DNA of 64,000 nucleotides from Dryas octopetala (taxonomy: Eukaryota; Streptophyta; Magnoliopsida; Rosales; Rosaceae), in assembly GCA_963921425.1 (NCBI GenBank), contig OY992832.1:7378001-7442000 (forward strand). Reading direction: 5' to 3'. The notes beneath the pieces were generated by a model. It had not been told where the DNA came from, did not search any database, and saw only the letters and a list, made by a program, of their open reading frames with translations. The translations under genes and the position numbers were made by a program. Positions 34,812 through 48,700 of this stretch are shown one piece after another (within the stretch, counting starts at the first letter, position 1; every line of letters begins with the position of its first letter).

Positions 34812-34904
34812 TGGGTAGCCGCTCAGTTGGAAGGGTCGTGGAATTATCCACTCTGCACCAAAGTTCGATCTTTCCTCTATCTAATAAAAAAAAAAAAAAA
34901 AAAA
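34812..34904 (+). mobile_element. SINE-like tRNA-derived fragment
   Basis: GGGTAGCCGCTCAGTTGG resembles the RNA polymerase III A box and AAGTTCGATCTTT the B box, about 45 bp apart. A pyrimidine-rich segment and a 19-20 base A run end it. This order is typical of short tRNA-derived plant SINEs. The element is short and its target duplication is not clear. Confidence 0.5.
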
Positions 34905-35762
34905 CCTTTTAAGTCATAGTCGCATAATCACTCACTGTGAGAGAATGCATTATTATGTACTAGTACAATGGCATTACTGATTGATAATGTAAAAAAAAGC
35001 CCAAAACATTATCCAACTCTTACTGCTCCAGGCCGATTGATTGATGATGCAAAGAATAGCCCACCTTCAAAATGATCAGGCCCAACTTGTACATCACCAG
35101 GCCCTTTCCCTAGAATTTGGCCTCTCTGAAACAAACCACAACCCAGGCCCAGAAACCAGTTGCTGGACCAAAATAACCCTAACAAAAGAAGCAAAATCAC
35201 AAGAATATTCAGCAGCCGAAAGAGGGTGAAATATATCGCGATATATTGGATGAGAAATTACTCACTCAAAATTGCTTTCTCGCTGTACTCTACCACCACC
35301 ACCTTGTGAAAAAAGCTTTTCTTCATATTTTTAAGTGTTGTGACTTGTGAGAAGGCCTAAACTGCAACCAGTAGAGGCTAGCTCTGAGGCAATTAAAAAG
35401 GACCTCTGCCAAAGTGAGAGTACATACATAATAGCTTCTGAAGCATCCATCACTCTCTCTTGAAAACTCCAAAAAAAAAAAGTGAAAAAGGAACATAATT
35501 TCCCTTGAAGGAACTTCAGATTCCAGAATACAGCCTTGCATTTTATACCACCCCATTATTTTCATCATATGCTTCTCACTCTTAGACACAGACACCAAGT
35601 GGCAGAGAGTAGTGGGTTTCCTCCAGTTTTCATAGAGAGCTAGAGGGGTGCTTTTATTTATTTATTTAGTTTCTGAGGATGAACAGGCTTTGAACTTTGA
35701 GGTTTTTCTTCTTTTTTTTTTTTCTTTTAATTTCTGTTGGAGAAGGTTGAGAAATATCCACC
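34905..35762. other. Upstream region of the X8 protein gene
   Basis: No gene. Several GGCCCA/AGGCCC motifs (35080-35150) may be promoter elements. A pyrimidine-rich leader (CTCTCTCTTG, T runs) precedes the start codon. Confidence 0.45.
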
Positions 35763-38250
35763 ATGAGAAAGAACATATGGGCTTTGCACTGCTTGTTGTT
35801 CATGGGATGCTATCTAGGTATGTTCTGTTCCTTTGCTTTCTTCTTTCTTTTTCATGGGCTTGGTTTGGCTTTTGCTGTTTTTTTTAAAGCTTGCTTTGGA
35901 GTTTTCTGGTTCCTATGATTTCTTCCAGTTTTTTTTTTTTTTTTTTTAATTTTGTTGAGATTTTCTTACTCAGAAATTGGCAGTTGCTGGTCATGGTTTA
36001 TAAATTTGTTTTATCTGTTTTCCCATTAAATAAGTATTTTTACATGAACCTTTGTAGCTTTCAAAATTAAAAAAATGTTATTTTTTTGTTTGTTGGAGAG
36101 TAACATTCTGTCATTTGCATCAATATTTTTTGTAATAAAGGGATGAATATGTTCATCTAGTGCTAAAGCACCAAGCCTTGTCTTCAAGTTTATTGTTTTA
36201 TTAACACGTCCATTTGCATTTTATAAGCACAGAAATTAAAGGGTATTAAAATATGACAATATCTTCTAGAGGAAAATGTTTTTGAATTTTGAGGGAGTAT
36301 TATAGGGCTTGGGTGGGGGAGGGGAAAGGCCAACCCTTGTAGGGCTCATTTTTGGACCAAAAAGAAAAGAAAAAGTGGTCCGGGCACCACCCAGTTTCAT
36401 GGTAGCTGAGTGCCTATAATGGGGAACATACTGATGCAGTCAAAGTCCAAGCCCCAGGTACTTAGTTAGATGGCTATTTAGTAGAGTTCAGTACTAATGG
36501 CAATTCTGACTTTTCATTGTCCATGTACTGTGGGCCCATGTTGCCTGTCAGCATAAGGTACATGATCCACTAGCTAGGCCCTTGGCTCCCTGTTTAATTC
36601 CATTGCATGAGTCTTTATGTTTTGTTGCTTTAAATTATAGAGACTTGTTCCCAACACTGAAGATTTTGTTAATGGAATTTGCCACTTCAGTAACAGCATC
36701 ATAGATGGTAGATTGCAAACATATTATATATGTTAAAGCTAACTTCAGTAAAATTATCATATCATTTTATAAACTTGAACTGTTTGTGAGATTTTATATG
36801 AATATGAACAATGAGTATTGGGTTTGTGATTATGGTTTGGGAATTGTCAATATTTGATCAATGCACTGATTTGGTCTGTCTCCAATCTCGACCTTTTCCA
36901 AATTTGTTTAGTTTTGACAATGGGAGTAGCAGTTGAAGAGAAGGCAGATGCAGCAATTCCAGTGACCACATTGTCACCTCCAGAAGGGAACACAACATTC
37001 CTTGATGGGACAACATGGTGTGTGGCCCTTGCTGGGGTCTCCCAAGTTGATTTGCAGAATGCATTGGACTGGGCCTGTGGACTTGGAATGGCAGACTGCA
37101 GTGCAATCCAAGAAGGTGGAGCCTGTTTTGAACCAGATACTCTCTTGTCTCATGCATCATTTGCTTTCAATAGTTATTATCAGCAGAATGGGAATTCTGA
37201 TATTGCTTGCAATTTTGGAGGAACGGCTGCTCTCACTAAAAACAACCCAAGTAAGTAGTACATCTCCCTCTTCTCCCTGTCTTTGATAACATTGAAATAA
37301 ATGGTTTATAACAACTTATATCAAATTCGAAGATAAAGTTATATAATTAATTGGGTTTTCTCTATCAGAAGCAAGAGAATTACTAAAATTGAGTTTTAGT
37401 AACTCTCATGCTATATTGATGCTAATGTGACATATAGTTTCTATACTTCCATGGCACTTGCTTTCTAGAATTATACAAAGTTTCACTTTGAGGTGGAAAC
37501 AGGAGTATATAGTTGGAATTATGAGCTTATGCACTATATTATAAGCTTCATTTTGGTACGTGTTTCAATACTATCTTTAGTGACCCTTAGGAGTTACTCT
37601 TCTTTGACACTTAAAAAGAAACATCTTAGTTTCTATTTTCAAGAAATATGGCATTATATAGTTGTAACCACAATGGTCTAGTTCTTCCCAGATATTTAAC
37701 CCGGGATTTCGCTCTGTTGAAGGAGGGGAAGAGATGCCATTAGGCAAAGGCCATTGGTAATGGCAATGTTACCAATTAATCTTGTGATTAATATGTTGAT
37801 TGCATGATTATCTCCACACTGCAATAGGCAAACAAAACTGGGTACAAGATTTCACTGCTCCACATACCACTAGAATGAGTTTTCTATGATATTGTGGTTC
37901 ATTGTTTATGCAGTGCTCTGCCATTAATTCTCGTTTATGGTTCTAAAAGAATGAAAATTATACTAATAAAGTCATCCAGCCAAAAACAGATAGTGATCAG
38001 TTTCATTTCATTTTTGTATTACAGGTTATGAAAAATGTGTCTATGCTGCACCCGGGTATGCTTAGTTTTTCCAATCTGAAATACGAGTGTCCATGTTACT
38101 TATACAATAGTACTCATGGATTGGTATATATTTTTGTTTTTCAGATCTGTAGGCTCTGCAGCACCACCTCCATTGTCGAAGCATAATCCAAGCTCTATTT
38201 GGTGGAAACTTGTTGTCCTTTTAGTACTGCCTTTGCATCTAGGAAGCTGA
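35763..38250 (+). CDS. GPI-anchored X8 (CBM43) protein, PDCB type
   Basis: Four exons, 35763-35817, 36912-37250, 38025-38055 and 38145-38250, all with GT-AG introns and consistent phase, give 176 residues. A hydrophobic signal peptide (about 1-24) comes first. The X8/CBM43 domain (about 52-137) has TTWCVA, LDWACG, DCSAIQ, GGACFEP, FAFNSYYQ and CNFGGTA, with six cysteines (55, 74, 81, 90, 118, 136). A Ser/Pro-rich linker and a hydrophobic end (WWKLVVLLVLPL) fit a GPI-anchor signal. Known relatives (plasmodesmata callose-binding proteins) bind beta-1,3-glucan at the plasmodesmal neck and help control symplastic flow. There is no glucanase domain, so it is not an enzyme. The exact paralogue is not assigned. 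The micro-exon of 31 bases encodes the last conserved cysteine. Confidence 0.9.
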
Positions 38251-40033
38251 TTGATGCTTGATTAAACTACCCACAAAGTCAAATTCCCACCTGCTTGTAC
38301 CAAAACTATATTTAATGTTATGGAAAAGAAAAGCAGGAGACCAGAGCAGGATTAGCACAAGATTTTGTAATTGTATTATGCTTATTCCTATCTTTGTTCT
38401 TGGGTTAGGAATCTATAGCTAAGCAAATCCCTCTGTTTCATTTTTTTTTCGGTTACTTTTTTCAAATTCTGTATCATCTTTGCTTTAGTAGTATCTGTCT
38501 AGCTTCTTGTAAGTTTATCCATTCATACCAAAACCCAATTCCGTTAAATCACCTTACACGTTTGCATGAAATATGATGCAATGTGGATTCATGTTTAGGG
38601 AATCCTACATCCCATTCGTTTTCTTTTTTCCTAACATGCAAATTGCAAACTACCTGTGAAATTATCTAAAATGAAAATGACCAACACAAATTATTTCTCC
38701 TTTTAACATAGAGAAACATCTTTATACTCTTTTCGACCCAGTGGCAAATGATATTCATTCATGTAAAAAGGAAGGGTACAATTGTTTTTTTCCATGCTAA
38801 ACTATTAGTTTACAAGCTTACAGAATAATTGTTCTTTTTTTTTTTTTACTATATGAGGAGGGAAGACTTCAACTTCTGATCTTCGCTAACCAAATGGAGA
38901 CTATGCAAAAGTTCAGCTTTGTATGATGACTTTGATCATGTATCTAATTAAGGTCCTTCCAAGTAATTTCACGTTAAAAATCTTCCACAGCTCCTTGTGA
39001 GTTTGTGGATGAAAACTTGTACAAGAATATATGCGACTATGTGAGGCCAATTTATGCCCTTGAAGTGACAAGATCACCCTTAGCAGTTTCTCAAGAGATA
39101 TTGAGAGATGATATGTGCGCGGAGATTTTGGAGTTGCCCAACATTGAGAAGAAGCAACCAAATCCCAAGGAACAGACATCTTGAGGTTGAATGTTGAAAG
39201 GTGAAACTGGTTTAAATGTGGGGGCCCACCGGTCCTGCACAGTATCTTTGTGGGATTATATCTTTTGTCCTTCACAGGTCCTGGGAAATCAAATCATGAC
39301 AACATCAAATAATACAGATAAAGACAATTTTGCCCTCGGGCACTAATATCAGGCTTCCTGACTTTTTGATTGTTGAGCATTAGCCAATAATAGTAATAGA
39401 AACATCAATTATTAAGTAGGGCTACTGACCAAGTGTATGGTACCGTCTTATGTATATTGTTTATTTTAAAAAGTTGTAAACTTTATTTGAATAAGTTTAC
39501 ATGTGAATATGTGATTGGAGATCGTAGAATTAATAATTAAAATCTCTAATATTATTGTTAGCCCAATACAAGATTAGATTGGATTTGAATTTCACTTTTA
39601 AGCCTGAACCTAATTTCGGACTGGCCCATTTTTGACAGGATGACCCAACTTGAACCTGAAAAAGGCTTAAAAGTGATATTCAATACGGCCCAACTTGAAC
39701 CTGAAAAGGCCCAATACAGCCCATTTGGGCCCATTTCTAGCTCAATACGTGTAATTCCATCATCAATCCAATGAGAAATTTCCGAAGCACACGAAACCTT
39801 ATCCAATTGAGTAAATCCAATGATACAAAGCCAAGTCAGCAACAAGTATCTTAGTGTATCCAAATCTGGCATTCTGAAGCCACAAATTGCTCATGTGGCT
39901 GTGGTGCACACTTTCTTACTCAACAGCTTATAATCTTGGCGTTTTTGGGCTGCAAAAGTTCATAAAATTATCAAATAAGAAATAGAGAGAGAGAGATTGC
40001 ATTCCCAACATCAATTCTCATACAGATTAGAAA
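38251..40033. other. Intergenic region between the X8 gene and psaK
   Basis: No complete gene; an unassigned open fragment at 38991-39184 is listed separately. The last 400 bases are the psaK promoter side. They hold GGCCCA motifs and a near-perfect direct repeat of CCCAACTTGAACCTGAAAA (about 39645 and 39687). I see no clear TATA box, which is not unusual for photosystem I genes. Confidence 0.45.
38991..39184 (+). other. Unassigned open fragment resembling a terminal exon
   Basis: After a good acceptor (CTTCCACAG) the frame is open for 63 codons to TGA at 39182-39184. The composition looks protein-like (charged and amphipathic text such as DENLYKNICDYVRPIYALEV and SQEILRDDMCAEILELP). It has no start codon and no recognisable upstream exon. 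A 120-codon frame also runs antisense across it (38913-39275). It could be the last exon of a lost gene, a retrocopy end, or chance. I do not recognise the family. Confidence 0.25.
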
Positions 40034-41078
40034 ATGGCAGCAGCCACTGTGACTACTTATCTCCCTCAGTTCAATGGGCTAAGACCCAAGACCTCATCTG
40101 CTACTGTACAGAGCTTGGTAAGTGCTGCTTTAAGTTCTTCTCATTCATGTCAGACAATTCTGCTGCTGAATGTTGATAATGTAGTCAGTTCTTGCATATT
40201 GTTCATGAAAAAGTATGGTTCATTGAAAATGCTAGAGAATCAAGCTAGATTTAGAAAAATGCTATATTTTTTTGGGAAGATTTATGCATGATGAAGAGTA
40301 GTTGGTGATGGAAATGCATCAACTTGGTACAAGTTAAGGGTAACAACTATGGAATCTTATAAAGAATTTTTTGAAGTATCTAGTCCAAAAATTCAAGCCA
40401 TTTGAAAACTCAAAATTCAATTATTATTTATGGTTGTTATTAAGGTGACCAACGCGTAATAACCTTGATACTTGATATGCTATGGAAGTATTTAACCCAA
40501 AAAGAAATTAAGTTGTTCGGTGGAGATGTTCATAGGTATATATTAGACACTTGGGCTAATCAATTTGAAGACTAATGCTCAAGAAATACAATTATGGCTT
40601 AATAACTGGTGGACAAGTTAAACTGAAGTATTGCTCATTGTTCAGGCAGTTGTTCAACCAATGAGGCGCAGGGGTCAGGGTGCTTTGGGTGCTCGCTGCG
40701 ATTTCATTGGTTCACCCACCAATTTGGTAAGCATATATTTCAATTAATAATGTAGCTTTCAAATGCACAACCAGATTTCTCAGTAGGAGGTGATTAAGTT
40801 GTTGCAGTTTGATATAAATTAATTTGTTGCATTTTGATCTAATTTGACAGATAATGGTGACTACTACAAGCCTAATGTTGTTTGCTGGGAGGTTTGGGTT
40901 GGCACCATCTGCAAACAGGAAGGCAACAGCAGGACTGAAGCTTGAAATTAGGGACTCAGGGCTGCAGACTGGTGACCCAGCTGGGTTCACCCTTGCTGAT
41001 ACCTTGGCTTGTGGGAGTGTAGGTCACATTATTGGGGTTGGGGTTGTTCTTGGCCTTAAGAACATTGGTGCACTCTGA
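40034..41078 (+). CDS. PSAK: Photosystem I reaction centre subunit PsaK, chloroplastic
   Basis: Exons 40034-40117, 40646-40726 and 40851-41078, all in phase 0, encode 130 residues, the usual length of the precursor. Residues 1 to about 45 are a Ser/Thr/Arg-rich transit peptide (with [12 protein letters not shown] before the mature CDFIGSPTN). Two membrane-spanning segments follow, [18 protein letters not shown] and the C-terminal [20 protein letters not shown]. The loop between them ([18 protein letters not shown]) is charged and typical of PsaK. PsaK sits at the edge of photosystem I in the thylakoid membrane and helps bind the LHCI/LHCII antenna. All parts are intact. Confidence 0.96.
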
Positions 41079-42745
41079 AACATTGTCAAATCAAATTAAA
41101 TTTCCAAGCATTTGATTTCAAGGGTTTGCACCTTTTTCCAAAATCTAAATGCTCTTCATACTAATTTATTCAAGGTCCAACTCATGACTCGTGTACATAG
41201 GCTAAAATCTAACTCAGAAGACCATACTACTCACTAAACACCTGACCATAAAACACTAAAACCAATCCCCTATTCCAAACATATTATAAAAGTAACGAGA
41301 TCCCACTCAATGATTCATTATTAACCAACTATACTCTGCTTGAAGGAAAGCGTGAAACGTCAGATATATAATACCTATTCTACATCTTTCACCAAATAGA
41401 TAACCCAAACAGATATAATCATCCCCATGCATAACCTACATTTGAGGAATAAGTAAGAAGAGAGAGACACAGAGATGAATGATTAAATTGATCAATAAAT
41501 TATTGGGGAAAAACACTCAATTAAAATTTTAAAAATATTTTAGTAAATTACTAAAAAGTCCATTTTAGAGCCCTTTGTAGTAAATTACTAAAAATTTAGT
41601 CCATTGTAGTAAACTTAACATCCCAAAAAGGGCTATATTTCAAAATTTTAATGAGAACATGTTAAGAGAGAGAGTTCATGCGTCACTAGCTTTTATTTAT
41701 GAGTTCATGCGTCAACATTGCAGAGGTGCATGCAAATGAGATCCTTAGCCTCTGCTTCCTCTGATGAGTTTCTCCAGCTTACAATCTGCATGGCAAAAAT
41801 AACCATTTGTCTGTTTGATAAGAACATACAAAAAAGATGTCGGAGACATGTGTCAATAAACTGTTAGGTAACATGGGAAGTATGTAAAATGGAGCACAGG
41901 AAATAGCAGCAAGATAGAAATTTCTAAGAGCACATGTTGGAGACATGCATCAATGATGCCTTACCACTCAACATTTCCATTACTTTCTTTGGCCCATGAG
42001 TGGTGAGTGGTGACCTCCTCCTCTTTCAAGCCCTTGCTCGTCGCTCAAGTGTCAATGCACGTCGGAGTCCAAGTCAGAATCAGAGTACGAGTGACCACAC
42101 ATGGCCTCCTAATGTCGGTTGCGGGTTGGATTTTCTTAATTGGGCCGGGTTGGACTCCACTGTTCCATTTTAAACTCGATTTGGATCAGACTTTCAGATG
42201 GAGGCTTACAATGTCATGCGACTTTCAAGTGAAGAAGACACCTTAGAATGTGCTGTGGAAGCCTAGAAGCTAAATTACAAAAGATTAAGACAGTAGCACA
42301 ATTTAATTAAAATTAAGAAGTATTGCAATCCCTGCAATTAATGTAATATGAATATAATAATAAAAAATCAGATAATATTAATCTAACTATCTAAGTGTAA
42401 GAAAAAATGAAAAAAGAAATTGAGAGAAATCGAGAGTATGGTAAAACTCATTATACATTTAACAAATGTAGATGATTAAATGCCCCCTGGGAAACAACAA
42501 AACACCGATCAAAAGCACATTCAGTGTTTTCCTGTTGTAATTTAACACCACATAACTTAAAGGAAGCATCTCCGAGTACTTTACACATGACAATCGAAGA
42601 TACAATTCCATTATGTACTACCCAGGCTATCCAAAGTAACAGAAAAGGGAAAAAAGAAAAAAAGGTCCCATCATTGTGTTACATAAAAATGGGGAAAGAA
42701 AAAAGAATTAACAAATAAAAACATTCGACTGATAACATCAAGTGA
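41079..42745. other. Convergent 3' region between psaK and DDB1
   Basis: No gene. psaK (plus) and DDB1 (minus) both end toward this spacer. It includes short direct repeats (TAAATTACTAAAAA near 41530-41600 and GAGTTCATGCGTCA near 41675 and 41701) and no element with clear ends. Confidence 0.55.
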
Positions 42746-45700
42746 TCAGTGCAGCCTTGTCAGTTCTTCCACTCTCTTGCAGAGCTCCTCCACTGAAACA
42801 CGCATTTGTTTTGAAATATCATCCATCTTGCTACGACTAAGGTCAAGAAACGATTCAATCAGATCACCGTCCAAGAAATTTTTGGCGTCTACGGTTTTCT
42901 TCTCATTATTGAATGACCTCCACTGCTCATGACTCAACCCTCCAACACCCTTGATCACCTTTCTCAAGCTTGACTGGAGCTTCTCCAAAAATATGTACTG
43001 TTCTTGAGGGAGTGAAGCGATGACTCCAATCACACCATTAACGGTACCAAAAATGCAAGTTGGAATCTGGCCCACATCAGAGTCTGGCAATCGCATGACG
43101 AGAGAACCATGCCGAAAACGATTGACAAATTCGCCTAGGTGATACTCACCAACCACCTCAAGACGGCCCCGTTCCTCATCAGTTGCACCTTCACTATTCT
43201 TCCGAACAGTGAAGAGGTTGAAGAAATTTTCAGCACCAAGGTAAACATCATCATCAAGGATCTCTACAGCTGACATCCAATTTGCATTATAGTCACGGGC
43301 TCGCTCCTCAATGGCACCTTCCTCGTGCTGAAGAGTGAAGACAATAACAAAAAATTTTGAATCAGCTAAAGAACAGTTTGTGCGTGCAACATTTCCAGAT
43401 TCAAGGGTGGTTGAATTGCTGGACAGAGGGCAATAAACAGAGTAAAAACTGGACCTAGAAATTCAAACAAGAGAACCTCTATTTTGCCACTAAGAGAGAC
43501 ATGTCTCACATTGGACTAGCAGACACAATGAGATAGTTACCACGAGTCATTAATTTTCCCTACAAAGATATCACCTCCCACCTAAGATCCCACTTATCAC
43601 AAATCAATTTCTATATCCACAGATAACAAAAGGTAGTAACCTTAGGAGCTTCCCATCTGGGACTAAGCAAATCTACTGCCACTATGATTCCAATTAGCAG
43701 AGGGATGAGTTTGTGATGAGTTACTAGTTCATGGTATGCAGAGATAGAGGGATGACTCTTTACCTTGTAGATTAACAGCGAAATTGACTTCATTAAATCA
43801 CCAACAACAATGAAGTCTCCACGAGTCTGTACATAGAGGGCCAGTATGTGACCATGATGTCCACATTCAGACTGCAACTCACGAGTACCATCATCCCGGA
43901 GCGTCCACTTGTATAACTGTATCTTTTGATTGATAGCAGCAAGTAGTTTGCCATTGAAGGCATTCAGAGAGTAAACAGACCCTTTAGTTTCTTTCTCAGC
44001 AATGAGCTGCAGCTTCCCATCTTCAACTATGAAAACCAGAATGCGACCCTACAATTATTTATGAAGATATACTGTAGTCAGTTTCTAAAATCAGCAAGTT
44101 ACCAGTTCATGTGACATCTCTGGAGAATTTATCAGCCATCTTACCTTGGTTGGCTCATTTTCTTCCGGCAGAACATATGCAGTCCCAACACAGTAATATA
44201 CATTATTATCATCTGAGAAAGAACAGCTAAGTATGGAGCAGCCATACTCAAAGGCATCAAGTTGATAATATGTTATGAGGTCAAAACTCTGGTCATCTAG
44301 CAAGCGGATAAAATGTGTTTCAGAATCTTCTGCACTAGATTGGTTATACTTCACACTACATATGGCAAAAGTTCTGGACTGCTCCTGATGGCAGATACGG
44401 CGTGCATGCTCCCCTAGTGGAATAGAACGGATATGAAGCTTCTGGATGTCATCAATCGTGCCAATAGTAAGTTCACCTTCTTTAGCAATCGCAAGGCTGT
44501 TGGCAAAAAATAAAAGAAAAATTAATTAATTCTCTTTGTATAAAAGTAAACTGACATTTTAAGGGGATGGGGTGAGAGTACCCCTCAATCCATGTAGTAA
44601 CAGAACTGAAAAGCAATGTCATGCCTAACCAGCTTATAGTTATGTCTACATTGCACCAAAACCTTTTCCTTTTTGTTAAGAAAGTATTTGCCTTTTTAAA
44701 TTGCTAGCTGGTCATAACCATCAGTACCTATATATCCATCCTGCATTTGCACCAGCTAATTTATAGAAACTGGAAAGGTCCATTTAGTGTGAAAGCACTT
44801 ATCAATTTGAGTAAATCTCACTTGACAGGTGTGGGAATAATATTTAAGATACCACCATATCACCATAACTTTTAAAGAAGAAAAATTAAAACATGCATGA
44901 TTAAATATATATAACATTTGGCCAGTTGCTAAATGTAATGAGGAATAATATATCATGCATTCATGCCCAGCACATAACAGGACCAATGTTAAGTTGATAA
45001 CTAAAAGTTGTGCATCGTAATTTGGTAGATTCATCACATAATTTACTGCAAACCATTTTTACAAAGCCTGAAATAATTTTGTTGTATGTACAAGAAAAGG
45101 ATCTTTCCTTGAAATTTTGACTGATCAGTAATCCTTTTTTCCACCAGGTTACATAAAATGCAAAATCATATTGCATTAGGAAGCAACATTGGATAAGATC
45201 CTATAGGTAAACAATTTTAAGAGTATGGGGTACAGGGAGAAAGGTACCTGTCTGGAAAAGCAGCAGAGTTGAATGGGCACATATGGCTGACTTCTTTCAG
45301 ATTTACGTTGCTGTAAAGCAGTTTCTTGTTACTACTGTAAATGACAGTTGGCCTATCTGATGCAGCAAATACATGTGTAGTACTCTTGGATGAGAAAGTA
45401 CGGAGTGTAATGGGCTGAGTCCCAAGAGAGACTTTTTTCCTGTCCGTTAACTCACCAGTGCTTGTGTTCAATATAAAGTTTAAAAGGTGCCCATCTCCAA
45501 GGGCACATAACAGGTAGGATATCTGATAAAAAGAAAATAGCAAACATAGTTAAAAGTTGAATAACTACAGTGTAAAACTCTGCAAAGGAACCAGAGAAAA
45601 CAATAGATGAGAGAAGTACAAATACATCATCTATGCTGCAAAAAGTCCACATTGATCGAACCCTAACTATATGCCCCAACTCTTTAGATGGATTCCAAAA

Positions 45701-48700
45701 TGGAAATAATGAAGTTATAGCACATAAAACTTGCTATTATGAAGTTCCCAAAAACAGTACATTTATGACCCAAAAATAACATAGTTGTACCCAAAAACAT
45801 TACATTTATGACCCCAAAAATAGAGTAAATCCTATAAAAATAACGATTATACTTAGCAAAGATAGGTTTTTTTTTTTTTTTCTAAAGACTTAGCGAAGAA
45901 ACTCAAGCCGTACCCCTTCAAAGGCACAAAGAAGAACAGAACGCGGTATTATCTCTCCTCCCAAATGCTCCTTTGTGATGCGGTTCAGGTCAGGAAGTGA
46001 ATATATCTGGACACTTATATCTGTCCACATTCCAACAGCTGCTAGCTGGCTATAGTTGGGATTCTCACCAATGGGGTTTATGTCCAGGCATGAGATCTCA
46101 AAGTCCAACTGTGCATGGTTTTTCTGTGTCAATACCCCGTCACCAATTTCTAAATAAACCAAATGTCCTTCTCCAGTTGCCAATAAAACCTGTCATAGAA
46201 GTGATTAAAGCATCAACCAGTTAGTGCATCAACAACAGGCCTAACTAGACGTTAATGCAGGCATCTCCCAATCAGGGAAAAAACCATGTCAGGGAACAGC
46301 ATATATACAGTCTACACATTTGCAATTCTAGTAGGTTAACCAAGTACTAATTATAGAAGGGGGCTTCTATTTACACACAAGAATTTGATTTAATGAAATT
46401 CCCAATGGCACCTTTGCAAAATTAGTAAGGACTATTTCTTTAAATTTAAAAAGTTAGAAAATACAATGGAAGGTCAGCCATAGCCGGCCTGTTCTTTTAA
46501 ACAACAACAACATCAATAATAATAATAGTTTTGTTTAAGTTTCAAAGAAATAAGAGATAATTTTTTGAGGGTGTTTTGGGAGTGTGTTGAGTTAAAAGTT
46601 TAAATTTTTAAATTAGGGTTTGGGTGTGGAGATCAAATTCTTGGGAGCGAACGGAAATCCCTTATGATAAACCATCTATTCTAGATTACAATAGTATAAG
46701 ATGCCTTAAAAATTTAAAGGGAACATAACCCCTAGGTCCTCAGAGGCTCAACAACAAGAATTTCCCACAAAAAACTGATGTGATCCATTGCAGCAACTAA
46801 AACTGTCAATGGTGCTTACTTACAAATTTATTTTCTATAATAAGAAACACAAGTTTTATTATCTTACTTGCAAACTTATAACAAGCAGAAACCAAACCTG
46901 GGTGGCATTAGCAGTGGCAACATTAATCGAAAAGCCTTCCGGAGCATTCCACTCATGCCTCAGCTCCCTAGATGTAGAACTGACTAGTCTTACAGAACTT
47001 GAAGTGACCTGCGATTTTAATTCATCAACCAGCATACAACACCTTTTGATCATAAATAAACTAATCAACTTCAGAGTCCACATTATTCACATGATACAAT
47101 ACTTAACAAGAAAATTTGAATCTATCTACAAGTGTCAATATTCATCAACCAGCGCATAATCACAGTGAACAAGCAGTCCACTGAGGGTTTGCGTGAACCA
47201 GCCATTCTAACTAGTGATGGGCTTGAAATACTCATTAAATAAAATTGAGCAGAAACCATTTGATGTATAAATTGAAAAGAGGCCTCTAATTGCCCCTAAA
47301 CTATTTTTCTTCTCACATACAAGCCACCATTACTCCACTAGATTAATGGTGGGGCTGGTGGCAACACCACGGACCTTAAAAGGATTGCATGGACTGAAGT
47401 TCAAGGCTAAATATAAAATAGAAGCAGTTTTACCCAGTTTTAGTGCAACACATCATAATATATAAACATCGAGTAACCAGTTCATCATGACTACAACCTA
47501 AGGCCTAAGACATGTCAAACATTTCCATGTTAAAAAATTTTAAAATAATCCAAAGAAAGAATATTTATGCATTAAAACGTAGGAAAAACTATGTAATGAT
47601 AGAGGAATTAGATAACCTACTTGCACAAGTTGATCAGAGACGGCATCATGGCAAAATAAAGTCTGCACTTGAGAACAGAAGCCCTCTATCTCAGTTTCTT
47701 CCAACTCATCCTCAAGATTCATTGCCAAAATTCGTGTCTCACTGATAAAGCTTACAACCAGGAAGGTGTCATATGGATCATTAGTCGAGGATCTTAATGA
47801 CCACATTCCCTTAATACCTTGAAGCTCAACTGATGCCTGCACAAAGGCAAATAATAAAGCACAGGTGACTCATATCAATATGTGAGAACATGTATATGCT
47901 CAAAATTAAATTTTGGGTACAAGAAAATGTTCAAATAAGTCAAACCTGTTCATTGATTCCAATTCCATTTCGAACTACACGAAGAGAACCATCCTTGTAA
48001 GCTCCTGAGCAAGTTACAACCTGACCTTGGCCTTGCCTCTCAAGATCAACCACACAAAAGTCAACTATTGGCCCCAAATTGACATATCTTTCCAAAACTT
48101 CTACATATGAACCTTTTGCATCCGGCTGTAGATTTAGCTTTACAAGCTGTGTTTGCATCACTTTGGAGTGTTAATATTTAATAATGCAAATTATTTTTGA
48201 ATGATATAGAGGATTAATAGCCAGAAGCCGAGACATCAAATGTAATTTAAATCAGAATAATTGCATATATTTATTTCGCTTAAAATGTAATGAGCCATAA
48301 CATGTACACATGAATGGGCCCACCAAGTCATAAGCACGTTCAGAGTCTTCAGACTGTGTTCCCCTACTGATTTAAAAATAATACTAGGCATTTAGGGGGT
48401 AGGGGAAGAGAAAATAGAATTATAGAAGTATAACTAGAATTAAAAGATTTATTTGGCTGAGGTGAGCAAAATAGGAGGAGCATCCAGTAATGTTCCCTAT
48501 TCAACAACCCCAATCTATTCCCCTACTCTCTCCTGTTTTCAGACTGTAAGGTACCTCCAATAAGTCTAATGTGACTTCCAATTTCTCTAAGTTGAACTAA
48601 TCGAAAGAGGTAGTCTTTCTTTTTCTTTTTGATATAAATAAAAAATAGTTCTATCTCTTACACAATGAGTAGTACTAGACCGGTGATGCTTTAAATCATG

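Noticed and set aside
39558..39872. 104-codon minus-strand frame upstream of psaK
   Set aside because: Its internal repeats mirror the duplicated CCCAACTTGAACCTG promoter sequence; no domain and no sign of splicing.
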